Origin: Candidatus Methanomethylophilus sp. 1R26
GTDB taxonomy: Archaea > Thermoplasmatota > Thermoplasmata > Methanomassiliicoccales > Methanomethylophilaceae
Reading direction: 5' to 3'
Length of the DNA: 64,000 nt
Assembly (NCBI RefSeq): GCF_001481295.1
Contig: NZ_LOPS01000050.1
Location: 1 to 64,000 of the forward strand
The notes under the pieces are model-generated. The model was not told where the DNA came from. It worked only from the letters and a program-made list of their open reading frames with translations, and made no database searches. This document shows, in pieces, positions 54,700 through 63,523 of the stretch. Every line of letters starts with the position of its first letter. The first letter of the stretch is position 1. Both the position numbers and the translations under genes were made by a program.

Positions 54700-55743
54700 T
54701 CAGCTTAGATTCTCATTATGGCCACGCGGAATACTGAAATCCATATAGTATGAGCCATCGCCCAAATCAATGAACGTAACTGTTTTACGGCCGTAACGGT
54801 CGAGATCTTCTGTTTTCACGACTTCTCCGGAACCGACTTCCAGTCTTCTCCTGAAATACGCTCCCAGTTCGCTGTTGTCGTTGGATGTCTCTATGGCTTT
54901 TGGGACTCTTCCTTTCTCATTCTGAGCAGTCACGCATTGGAATACAAAACCGTCATCAGTCATAACAGTGAATACCGTTCCTTTCGGCGGGAAGAAATTT
55001 TTCCTCCCTATCGAAGCGGGAATCGGGATATAAGCCTGGTTGGGATCCCGGTTTGGCCTCTGGCCCCAGTTGAGTCCTGAACGGCTCCCGACCTTCCCTT
55101 CCCTGTCTACGAGCGGCAAGTCCACGTACTTTTTCTTGTCAGTCGGGGTTTTCTTCATCTCATCTATTTCTCTGCGGAACTTATTTTCCGACACAATCAT
55201 GACGGCGTCTTCAATCTCGTTGAAATCACAGGAAGCAGATTCAGGTTCGATGCTTTCGTAAAACTCCAAAGCTGACTGAGGATCGCATTTTACCATGGCT
55301 TCTGCACGTTTGCCGAAGAATGCATTCTGAGAATAATTTGCCGAACCAGAAAATGCCAAGACTGGGACCCCGTTTCTTCTCCATATGTACAGTTTTGCAT
55401 GACACGGGATGGCGTTGGTCATGGTATAGGAGCACTTTACATTGGGGTGTTTTTTAACAAGATCCTTGAAAGCCTCATGCTCTACATATGAAATGCAGTC
55501 TTCAGAAGCCATGCCGATGATTAACTGGATGCGGATTGTTTTTCCTTTGGGCTTTAATTTCTGATCCAGGATATCGAGATGGCGTTTAAGCATTGAAGAA
55601 CTGGCATACCCGGAAACAATAAGCAACTCGTCGCATGTATCCGCAGGATCCAGCAATATGCGATTGAAGAATTCAATGTCTGGCTCAGACTGTTTCTGAT
55701 TCGAAATTAGGGCTTCCGTTCGACATCCTTCCTTTGTTCTCAT
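54700..55743 (-). CDS. Type II restriction endonuclease, PLD family (NgoFVII-like)
   Basis: 347 residues. The PLD-type active site is HAKLYIWRRNGVPVLAFSGS, then ANYSQNAF (H-x-K with the downstream S-x-N). The C-terminal half is a beta-rich DNA-recognition region. The gene starts inside the 3' end of the methyltransferase gene (59-base overlap), the usual coupling of modification before cutting. Convergent with Vsr, five bases apart. Confidence 0.82.
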   Translation of the reverse strand: MRTKEGCRTEALISNQKQSEPDIEFFNRILLDPADTCDELLIVSGYASSSMLKRHLDILDQKLKPKGKTIRIQLIIGMASEDCISYVEHEAFKDLVKKHPNVKCSYTMTNAIPCHAKLYIWRRNGVPVLAFSGSANYSQNAFFGKRAEAMVKCDPQSALEFYESIEPESASCDFNEIEDAVMIVSENKFRREIDEMKKTPTDKKKYVDLPLVDREGKVGSRSGLNWGQRPNRDPNQAYIPIPASIGRKNFFPPKGTVFTVMTDDGFVFQCVTAQNEKGRVPKAIETSNDNSELGAYFRRRLEVGSGEVVKTEDLDRYGRKTVTFIDLGDGSYYMDFSIPRGHNENLS

Positions 55744-56803
55744 GAATCATCTCAGGAAGCGATGCGGGAACCGATTCATATTCGATTCCGAGGCAGGTCT
55801 TGAATATCGCTTCGAAGATTATTTTCGCCCCCTCAGGCGGCACTGCCATTCCGATCTGTTTCCTGACACTCTCTTTGTTGCCTTCGAAAACGAAATCATC
55901 AGGGAACGTCTGTATCCTTGCCCTTTCGCGGTTGGTAAGGGCACGCGATTCCGACCAATGATACATGTGCGTCCCTCCTCCTCCGGAACTGGTTAGCGTA
56001 TAGGCCGGTTTATCGGGATCCAATCTGCGGTAGATCTGGCTTATCTTGGCGCCTTTGATGTTCAGACGCAGATTTTCCGGGAGATCTGCAGTGAATGCAT
56101 TTTCGCCTGGTTTGATATATTTCAGACGCTCAACGACTGCCTCGCTCTGTACCGTGCGTTCATTGTTGGGAGCATCGGAAGGTATCGGAGGGACTTCGAT
56201 GGCCTCTCTGGCTGTTTTGATTTTGTAACTCGGCTTCGGAATCTGGAACTTCAGGCCGAGATCCTCCCTGAAACCAACGATGATGATCCTGTGCCTGGCC
56301 TGCGGCACCCCGTAATTCTCGAAACAGTAGAGGTTAGGGAAAAGATCGTAACCTGCATTGAACATCTCATCGAGAATCTTTTGAAAATCCCGACCGTCGT
56401 TTGAATTGCGAAGACCGCTTACATTCTCGGCCATGAACCAATCGGGCTTATGGCTGCGAAGAATCTTCACACCGTAGGAGTAAAGCGGACCGTAGTCCCC
56501 GTTCATCCCTTTATGCTCGCCAACCACACTGTAATCATTGCATGGGAACCCGAATGAAAAAGCGTTGATGGGCGGCAAAGATTCCAGGTCCAAACGGCGT
56601 ACGTCTTTGCACTTTATGCTCTTCGGATCAATGTTGATGTTCCTCTGATATGTCTTGCAGGTGTCTCTGTCGAAATCATTTGCCCATTCATGGACTAATT
56701 CTACAGAGCCATTCATTGACTTGACGGCCAAGTCTGCACCTAATGCGATTCCTCCAGGTCCAGAGAACAATTCGCCCATCTGAAAGTGCAGCTTGTCGAC
56801 CAT
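55685..56803 (-). CDS. C5-cytosine DNA methyltransferase of the type II system
   Basis: 372 residues, intact. Motif I GELFSGPGGIALGADL, motif IV FGFPCNDYSVVGEHKG (Cys nucleophile, PCN variant of PCQ), motif VI MAENVSGLRNS, motif VIII VPQARHR, then ERARIQTFPDDFVFEG and IGMAVPPEGAK. Methylates the recognition site of the paired nuclease; the site is not predictable from sequence. Confidence 0.93.
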   Translation of the reverse strand: MVDKLHFQMGELFSGPGGIALGADLAVKSMNGSVELVHEWANDFDRDTCKTYQRNINIDPKSIKCKDVRRLDLESLPPINAFSFGFPCNDYSVVGEHKGMNGDYGPLYSYGVKILRSHKPDWFMAENVSGLRNSNDGRDFQKILDEMFNAGYDLFPNLYCFENYGVPQARHRIIIVGFREDLGLKFQIPKPSYKIKTAREAIEVPPIPSDAPNNERTVQSEAVVERLKYIKPGENAFTADLPENLRLNIKGAKISQIYRRLDPDKPAYTLTSSGGGGTHMYHWSESRALTNRERARIQTFPDDFVFEGNKESVRKQIGMAVPPEGAKIIFEAIFKTCLGIEYESVPASLPEMIHENKGRMSNGSPNFESETV

Positions 56804-56926
56804 GATTCAAAGAAAAACTATGGTATATATTTCCTTATGGGGAAGGGGTAACCGATTCTGACCGATTCTGAGCATTAAATACCCAAAATACATCGCTATT
56901 CATTTGTTAATGCCCTGAAGTTTTGA

Positions 56927-58878
56927 TTACGAATCAAGAAACAACTTTTTTTCTCCATTATTGCTAACAATGATGAATTCTTTCTCTTTTCTACACAGAG
57001 CCTCCCCGTTCCTGAAATCCCCTGCCTCCTCATACCTCTCGGGATACAGCGGTTTCCCATAGGTATCAATGTGGTACCATCCGTCCGCGTCCCTGACCGC
57101 CGAATACCCCTCCGAATAAGGCCGGCACTCGATGTGCCAGTCGTCGATAAGCAGCTCCCCCGCATCCGAGATGAAGGTGCACCCGAGGCCGTCCCTCCAC
57201 ACCGGCGCCGCCGTGTTCGAGAAGGGATCGGCATCGTCGAAGCGGAAGCGGTAGGGCTGCACCCCGTCCTCCCGCACGTGCCCGCAGCTGCCGTCCTCCC
57301 TCCTGAACGGCACCATCCCGTTCTCCGCTCTTCCCGCCCAGGCGTACAGCCCGCCGATCCTCTTCCCGGAAGCATCGAGGACCCAGCCTCCTTCGAACCT
57401 CATGCCCTCGCCGAGATCATGAGAGCCAGATTCCTCTGAAGGAAGCTCTTTCCTTCTCCACAGCGGCGCGGTGTCTATCGCCTTCCGCGGGAACCTGTCC
57501 GGAAGAGGGAATTCCTTCCCCCTCAACACGAAGAACTCCTCCTTCCCGCGCCTGATGAGCATGAACCCCTCGCAGAAATCCGCCCAGGTGTCGTCCGGGT
57601 ACCTCCCCGCGAGGTATCCGATGACCCTCATCAGGTACAGGTCGTGGGTGACGCACACCGTCAGCAGCCCGCCCTCCTCCAGCTTCGGCCTCAGCGCCTT
57701 CAGCAGGAGCTCCGCGTTCTTCTCGGGCGGGTGCAGCCCTGGCGTGCTCGCGCCCGCGAGGTCGCAGAAGGTAATCTCGGACACTGGATAATCCTTCCAC
57801 GTCTACTCCACGGCAGCCTCGTCGGAGACGAACGGGGTCCCTGGCTCCCCGAGGACCTCCGACGGCACCGGTTCCGGGCCGCGGCATTCGTCCGAGATGA
57901 ACCCGGCCGTCTGCATGCACCTCTGCACCGGGCTGGAGTAGATCTCGATATGACAGCCATGGGACTCCAGCGCCTTCCTCACCGCCTTTCCAGCGGCGCG
58001 CGCCAGCGGCTCTCCCTGCGCGTTCAGGGACGGGGAGTGGATCTGGAAGTCGGAGCGGGAGAAACGGTCCCTGGCCGAGTGCCTCATGACCAGCACGCAG
58101 GAGTCCCAGCGCCTCGATGGCATGTCGGAGAACCACCATAGGTCCCGGCCGTATGTCAGCGACGGTCTGTCCGGAAGGTTCATCAGATAATGGACCGATG
58201 CTCTGCCGCCTTCATCCGACAGCAGCAGGACCTCCTTCCCGCGGACCGCCCTCCATTCCCCGCAGCCCTTGTACACGATGCTGCCGTAACGCTCCGGGCC
58301 GATCTCCTTCCCGGAGGCGTCGATCCCGAACCATCCCCTGACGTCCCTGACAGGTGCCTTCCCTTCATGGAAGTCCCCGCATTCCAGGAACCTCGCTGGA
58401 TACGCAGGCCCGCAGTCCTTCCGGACGTGGAACGCCTTCCCGTCCGCCGAGATGACCGGCGCGAGCCTTCCGAGAAGTCCCCCGCCCACAGGAAATCCCC
58501 TTTGATCCCGAACCCGGGGCCGAGGAACGCGTACCTCCCGTCCTCCTTCCTGACGGCGCACATCCCCTCGCGGAAATTCCCGCACCAGCGGAACCGCATC
58601 GGATAGGCGGGCGAGCCGTCCTTCCGGATGTGGAACCATCCGGAACCGTCCTTCACTGCCGCCAAACCCTCGGAGAAGGAGTACGCATCGAGGAACCTGG
58701 CACTGTAGGCGGGCTCCCCGTCATATCCGATGTGGTACGCGGATGGCCCGTCCCTGACGGCCGACAGCCCCTCGGAGAACGGCAGGACCCTGCCGAATTT
58801 CCTTCCGTAGAGCGGCACGCTCAGCAGGTCCGTGTGGTACCTTCCGTCACGGGAAACCAGAACCGTCCGCTCCTCCAT
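56927..58878 (-). CDS. WG-repeat protein with inserted histidine-phosphatase domain, in-frame amber codon and one frameshift
   Basis: About 651 residues from ATG 58878. N-terminal WG-type repeats (SEGLSAVRDGPSAYHIGYDG, GSGWFHIRKDGSPAYP) run to a one-base break near 58470. The next frame continues through DVRGWFGIDASGKEIGPERY. A phosphoglycerate-mutase-like domain follows: VLVMRHSARDRFS holds the catalytic RH, SSPVQRCMQTA the second Arg. After SDEAAVE comes TAG (57803-57805), and the same frame continues TWKDYPVSEITFCDLAG to the second catalytic His in VCVTHDLYLMRVIGYLAG. More WG repeats end the protein. The single phosphatase domain spans the TAG, which is strong evidence for readthrough. Confidence 0.78.
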
Positions 58879-59089
58879 ATGCTCGGGCCATGGCGGGGCC
58901 GTTAATCACTGTTGCGGGGGTTTCCTCCGATTTCCGGCATATTCTGCCCGAAATGCGGCAGGAAGCTGCATGGAGAGGATCGGCGGACCGGGGCGCGGAC
59001 CGATGCAGGCGGCGGCCGCCGGCTCTGTTTGATAAGCACGGACAGCATCATCCTCTTTCGAATAACATGATGGGAGAACGTGATGGGAT
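58879..59089. other. Intergenic region between divergent genes
   Basis: About 210 bases holding the promoters of the WG/phosphatase gene (left) and the membrane protein (right). No gene or strong repeat seen. Confidence 0.5.
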
Positions 59090-59627
59090 ATGAAGGGGAA
59101 AGCATCCGCCATGATCGCCGTGCTGGTCATCGTCATCTCGGCAGCGGCGGCGTTCTCGGTGTTCGCCGACTGGGCGTCCGAGACCGTCACCGTGAGCAGC
59201 AGCCTGCTGGGGAGCACATCCAGCACCGATTCCGGCACAGGCCTGGAGGTCGCCGGGAAGGAGTTCTTCACCGAGATCGACAGCGATGGGAACACCGTCG
59301 CCGTCGACGACTGGCACGTTTACGTGCCTTATGCGGCCGCCATCATCGCGGCGCTGATCGTCATCATCTGCGCCGCCGGGCTCGCGAAGGGATCCGAAGG
59401 TGCCGGCGCGCTGGCCGCCGGCACCGTTCTCGGCCTGGCCGGGGCCGGGGTCTCCGCGGCCTTCGTCCTCTGGGACAGGTTCGGCACCTCCGAGTACAGC
59501 ATCCTCGGCGTGAAGACGACCTACGACGTCTCCCCCGAGCTCGGGCATGGATGGCCCTGGCGTGCTTCGCCTGGTCTTCATCCTCTCGCTCGCGGGGCTG
59601 GCGAGGTCCGCCTCAGGCAGGCACTGA
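59090..59627 (+). CDS. Membrane protein of unknown function (one frameshift)
   Basis: ATG 59090. The N-terminal helix (MIAVLVIVISAAAAFSVFAD) precedes an extracellular loop of about 55 residues. Two further helices follow (AAAIIAALIVIICAAGLAKG, LAAGTVLGLAGAGVSAAFVL). A one-base loss near 59555 shifts into LVFILSLAGLARSASGRH, giving a fourth helix and a natural stop at 59625. Family not recognised. Confidence 0.6.
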
Positions 59628-59739
59628 AAGCATCGGCCTGCCCGTACGCGTCCGCAACCTATGATATCAACCTCCGCCGTTATCCCCGTCAGACAGGGAG
59701 CGGCCTTTGGCCGCCCCTCCGATAAAGAGAGCGGTTCGG

Positions 59740-60462
59740 ATGGCATACGACATCGATTCATACCTGAAGGACGGAGACCTCCAGGCGGGCATTGAGTGCT
59801 TCAAGAGAGAGAGGATTGGAAGGGCACGTTCGAGTACTATCTCGAAAGCGCGACCGCAGGCAACCCGGAGGCGATGGTGCGCCTCGGCGGCCTCTACTAC
59901 TACGGCCGCGGGACCGAGGCGGACACCAAGAAGGCGCTGATCTGGTACCGCAAGGCCGCCGAGGCGGGGTCCCCCGCAGCGATGAACGAGACCGGGATGC
60001 TGTACCATCTCGGGAACGGGGTCCAGCAGTCGGACAGGAAGGCCTTCGAATGGCTGAAGGCCGCCGCCGACGCCGGCTACCCCCAGGCCTTCTACAACCT
60101 CGGGACCCTCTACGAGAGGGGGCAGGGCGTGGACACCGACTACGCGCAGGCGGTGGCGCTCTACGAGCAGGCCGCCGACCGCGGCGTGGTCCAGGCGGAA
60201 TACTGCCTCGCGCACATGTACCACAACGGGTACGGTGCGCGAAGGACCTCGCGAAGGCCGCAGAGCTGTGCCGGGCCGCCGCCGACGCCGGCCACCCCGA
60301 CGCCTGCTACGACACCGGCGTGCTGTACCTCGAGGGGGACGGCGTGCAGAGGTCGTACGCCACTGCGCTGCAGTATTTCGAGAAGGCTCGGTCGCTCGGA
60401 GTGAAGGACGCCGAGCCCAGGATCGCCTTCGTGAAGGGAGAGATGCTAAGGGGATCCGCTGA
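59740..60462 (+). CDS. Sel1-repeat protein (two or more frameshifts)
   Basis: Starts MAYDIDSYLKDGDLQAGIEC at ATG 59740. A one-base loss near 59815 leads to EDWKGTFEYYLESATAGNPE and five or more Sel1 repeats (AMVRLGGLYYYGRGTEADTK, AFYNLGTLYERGQGVDTDY). A second loss near 60235 leads to CAKDLAKAAELCRAAADAG. The exact stop is uncertain (60462 in one frame, 60607 in another). The sequence past 60462 looks non-coding. Soluble scaffold-type protein. Confidence 0.75.
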
Positions 60463-60628
60463 CACGCCGCTTCCCCTGCGCCGGCCCTTCTTCCCTCCAG
60501 ACCTATCTCTGACTTCTGCCCGGGCCGCGGGCGCAGGCCCCGAGACCTTTCCTTGTTCCCGCGACATGCGCCCCCGCCCTTCCGCGGTTCCGTTTAATAC
60601 ATCATGACGAATCCCCTCGGCGTTAACC

Positions 60629-61789
60629 ATGATCAGGAAGATCTCCGATTCCGTCACGCTAGTCTCCGAGGACGACCTCAGCGGGCACCCTTTCGAGTCC
60701 CAGTACCCCGTCCCCGACGGCATGGCGTACAACACCTACATCGTGAAAGGGGAGAAGACCGCCCTCCTCGACGCCCCCCGACGAGTCCGTGGCGGACAGG
60801 TGGGCGGAGGAGCTCCTCGAAGCGCTCGGAGGACGGGCCGTGGACTACTATGTCGTCCACCACATGGAGCCCGACCACTCCGCGAGCATGAAGAGGGTGC
60901 TCTCCATGTTCCCCGGGGCGAGGATCGTCGCCTCGGCCAAGGCCCTGAGGATGATGAACCAGTTCCTGAACGCCGACATGTCCGCGGTGACGGACACCGT
61001 GAAGGAGGGCGACGTCCTCGACCTGGGCGGGGGGACGCAGCTGAAGTTCATCGAGGCCCCCAACGTCCACTGGCCCGAGGTGATCATGTCGTACCTTCCG
61101 GCCGAGAGGACGCTGTTCTCGGTGGACGCCTGGGGCCGTTTCGGCCCCGGCTCAGCAGATTACGAGTGGATGGCAGGGGCCCGCCGGTACTACTTCAACA
61201 TCGTCGGGAAGTTCGGCGCCGCCGTGCTGAAGGTCCTGGACAAGGCCTCCGGGCTGGACATAGCCAGGATCTGCCCCCTGCACGGATGCCCCCTGGAGGA
61301 GGGCATCGGGAAGTACGTCTCCATCTACAGGGGATGGGCGTCGTACGAGCCGAGGATGACGGCATCGCCGTCATCTGCGCCTCCTTCTACGGCAACACGA
61401 AGAGGGCCGCCGAGCATGCGGCGGAAACTGCAAGGAAGATGGGCAGGCCCGCCACCTTCGTCGACCTCATGGAGCAGGACGCCTCGTACGCGATCGAAGC
61501 GGCCTTCAGGCACCCGGCGATGATCGTCGCCGCCACCACCTACGAGGGCGGGCTCAACCCCCGCATGAAGATCTTCCTGGAGGAGCTGGTCTCCAAGAAG
61601 TACGGCTCCCGCCGGGTCGGCATCATCGAGAACGGTTCCTTCGGCCCCCGCTCCGGGAAGATCATGAGGGAGATCCTGTCCGAGGCCGAAGGCATCTCCG
61701 CAGCCGAGAATAATGTTACCATCTCCTCAGCGCCTACCGAGGAGAACATGGCGCAGATCGAGAGCCTGACGAAATCCCTCCTTGAATGA
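60629..61789 (+). CDS. fprA: A-type flavodiiron protein (FprA, F420H2 oxidase type; two frameshifts)
   Basis: N-terminal metallo-beta-lactamase-like diiron domain: VVHHMEPDHSASM (H-x-E-x-D-H), APNVHWPEV and SVDAWGRFG supply iron ligands, with a last His in PLHGCPLEEG. The C-terminal flavodoxin domain begins AVICASFYGNTKRAAEHAA (FMN phosphate loop). A six-C run near 60775 has one C too many (removing it gives LLDAPDESVADRW), and one base is missing near 61352. In methanogens this enzyme reduces O2 to water with reduced F420, protecting the anaerobe. A TATA box (GTTTAATAC) lies about 35 bases upstream. Confidence 0.9.
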   Translation: MIRKISDSVTLVSEDDLSGHPFESQYPVPDGMAYNTYIVKGEKTALLDAPRRVRGGQVGGGAPRSARRTGRGLLCRPPHGARPLREHEEGALHVPRGEDRRLGQGPEDDEPVPERRHVRGDGHREGGRRPRPGRGDAAEVHRGPQRPLARGDHVVPSGREDAVLGGRLGPFRPRLSRLRVDGRGPPVLLQHRREVRRRRAEGPGQGLRAGHSQDLPPARMPPGGGHREVRLHLQGMGVVRAEDDGIAVICASFYGNTKRAAEHAAETARKMGRPATFVDLMEQDASYAIEAAFRHPAMIVAATTYEGGLNPRMKIFLEELVSKKYGSRRVGIIENGSFGPRSGKIMREILSEAEGISAAENNVTISSAPTEENMAQIESLTKSLLE

Positions 61790-61963
61790 AGCGGCCGCCG
61801 GGGGAGGGACGGATCTCAGCCCTCTCCCGGCATTCCGTTCTGTGCCCGTTTCCGTTCCGCAGGCCTCTTTCCCGCGATCCTTCCCGGGATTCCCGCGGGA
61901 ATCATAATACAAATAAAACGTAATAACAAGTAATTATAAATACTCCGGGCGCATCTATCTTAC

Positions 61964-62272
61964 ATGGAAAACGTAACTAAGAACACTCCGGTAATGCCGA
62001 GGATAGGGGATGCACGCTCCTGCATCATCCTCGGCAGGATGTACTGGTCGGGGGACGGCGTCCCCCGCGACATAAGCTTCGCCAGGGCCCTCTACTACAG
62101 CGCCGAGATCTCCGACGACCCGAGCGCCGTGCGCGAGATGGCCCGCATGTACGAGGAAGGGGACTGCAGCACCGAGGACCCGGTCCGCGCCCGCGAGCTC
62201 ATGCTCAGGGCCGACGAGCTCGAGATCGCGGCGCTCCGGAAGACCGAGCGCGGGAAGGCCGCCGCGGAATGA
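61964..62272 (+). CDS. Short Sel1-like protein, 102 aa
   Basis: One and a half to two Sel1 units (GDARSCIILGRMYWSGDGVP and SAVREMARMYEEGDCSTED). The upstream AT-rich stretch (ACAAATAAAACGTAATAAC) supplies a promoter with few leader bases. Small relative of the neighbouring Sel1 genes. Confidence 0.7.
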   Translation: MENVTKNTPVMPRIGDARSCIILGRMYWSGDGVPRDISFARALYYSAEISDDPSAVREMARMYEEGDCSTEDPVRARELMLRADELEIAALRKTERGKAAAE

Positions 62273-62297
62273 GCGCCTGCCGAAGGAGGAGAGGACC

Positions 62298-62759
62298 ATG
62301 GCCGGGAACAACAGAAAGAAGGCCACGGAAGATTCCGTGCCCGTCAGGTACAAGGACGGGAAGATGGGGCAGACAGACCCCCTGCTGGAAGCAGTATGGT
62401 TCTGCTACTGCTACCGCGACGCGGACTTCAGGGACAGATCGCTGTCCATATTCGACGCTGAGGCCGTCTTCGGCAAGCGCAAATGGCTCAGGGACGGGCA
62501 TCACGGCCCCGCCTGGTTCAAGAAAGTCCTGGAGCGCGGAGAGAAGGAAGGCCTTCTCTACAGTACGGACGTGCACGAGACCGAGGACGGCTGCGAGGAA
62601 TCGGACTACAGGCTCTGGTTCATCACCCTCTACGGCATATCCAAGATGCTCGACCTCGACGCTGTCCAGGAGGAGCACCACGAGTGGGAGGACTGGAACG
62701 AGAGGCTCTACGGATTCGGATTCAGAGAGTGGGACGAGGGTCGGAACGGCCGTCTCTGA
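62298..62759 (+). CDS. Hypothetical acidic protein, 153 aa
   Basis: Start ATG 62298 behind AGGAGAGG. Trp/Tyr-rich (VWFCYCYRDADFRD, AWFKKVLERGEKEGLL, EEHHEWEDWNERLYGFGF). The middle could be a winged-helix-like fold, but no family is recognised. Probably in one operon with the small Sel1 gene 25 bases upstream. Confidence 0.6.
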   Translation: MAGNNRKKATEDSVPVRYKDGKMGQTDPLLEAVWFCYCYRDADFRDRSLSIFDAEAVFGKRKWLRDGHHGPAWFKKVLERGEKEGLLYSTDVHETEDGCEESDYRLWFITLYGISKMLDLDAVQEEHHEWEDWNERLYGFGFREWDEGRNGRL

Positions 62760-62811
62760 CGGCTCCCGCATGCGGGAACGTATTATCTACAACCCGCGCC
62801 ATCATTCGCCC

Positions 62812-63522
62812 ATGACTGAGACAGAGGGCCCCCTGGCAGAGGGCAAAGAGGCCTTCATGCAGAGGGACTTCGGGAAGGCGTTCTCGCTCTTCTCCGAGGG
62901 AGCGGAGGCCGGCGACGCAGAGTGCCAGTTCCGCGTCGGGAACATGCTGTACTTCGGGATCGGATGCCCGAAGGACAGGAAGAAGGCGTTCATGTGGTTC
63001 CGCAAAGGCGCGGAGAACGGCAGCGCGGACGCCATGTGCGAGCTGGGGCTGATGTACTGCTCCGACAAGGAGGTACAGCACTCCCCCGAGAGGGGGATGT
63101 ACTGGACCTGCAGGGCGATCGAGGCCGGGAGCAAGGTCGCCGTCTACAACCTCGGGTCCATGTACGAGCACGGGGTCGGATGCGACCGCGATTATGCGAA
63201 GGCGGCGGCGCTGTACCACAACGCCATGCGCGAAGGGGTCGTGGAGGCGGAATACGCCATCGCGCACCTCTACCATGAGGGCGCAGGCGTGGAGAAGGAC
63301 AGGGAGAAAGCGTTCGCCTACTGCAAGGCGGCCGCCGACCGCGGCCTCGCCAACGCCCAGTTCGACACCGCCGAGCTCTTCCTGACCGGAGACGGGTGCG
63401 AGAGGGACCTGAAGACCGCACGGGAGTACTTCATGAAGGCGTTCGCCGCCGGGCGCACCGACGCCGCCCCCATCATAGCCAGGATAGATAGGGAGATGAA
63501 CGGGTCCGGGAAGGGAGAATGA
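62812..63522 (+). CDS. Sel1-repeat protein, 236 aa
   Basis: Intact. ATG 62812 with TATTATCTA upstream as TATA box. Five to six Sel1 repeats (AECQFRVGNMLYFGIGCPKD, AVYNLGSMYEHGVGCDRD, AEYAIAHLYHEGAGVEKD). Closest in style to the 59740 protein (both have the AEY..AH.YH.G repeat), so probably paralogues. Confidence 0.85.
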   Translation: MTETEGPLAEGKEAFMQRDFGKAFSLFSEGAEAGDAECQFRVGNMLYFGIGCPKDRKKAFMWFRKGAENGSADAMCELGLMYCSDKEVQHSPERGMYWTCRAIEAGSKVAVYNLGSMYEHGVGCDRDYAKAAALYHNAMREGVVEAEYAIAHLYHEGAGVEKDREKAFAYCKAAADRGLANAQFDTAELFLTGDGCERDLKTAREYFMKAFAAGRTDAAPIIARIDREMNGSGKGE

Positions 63523-63523
63523 C

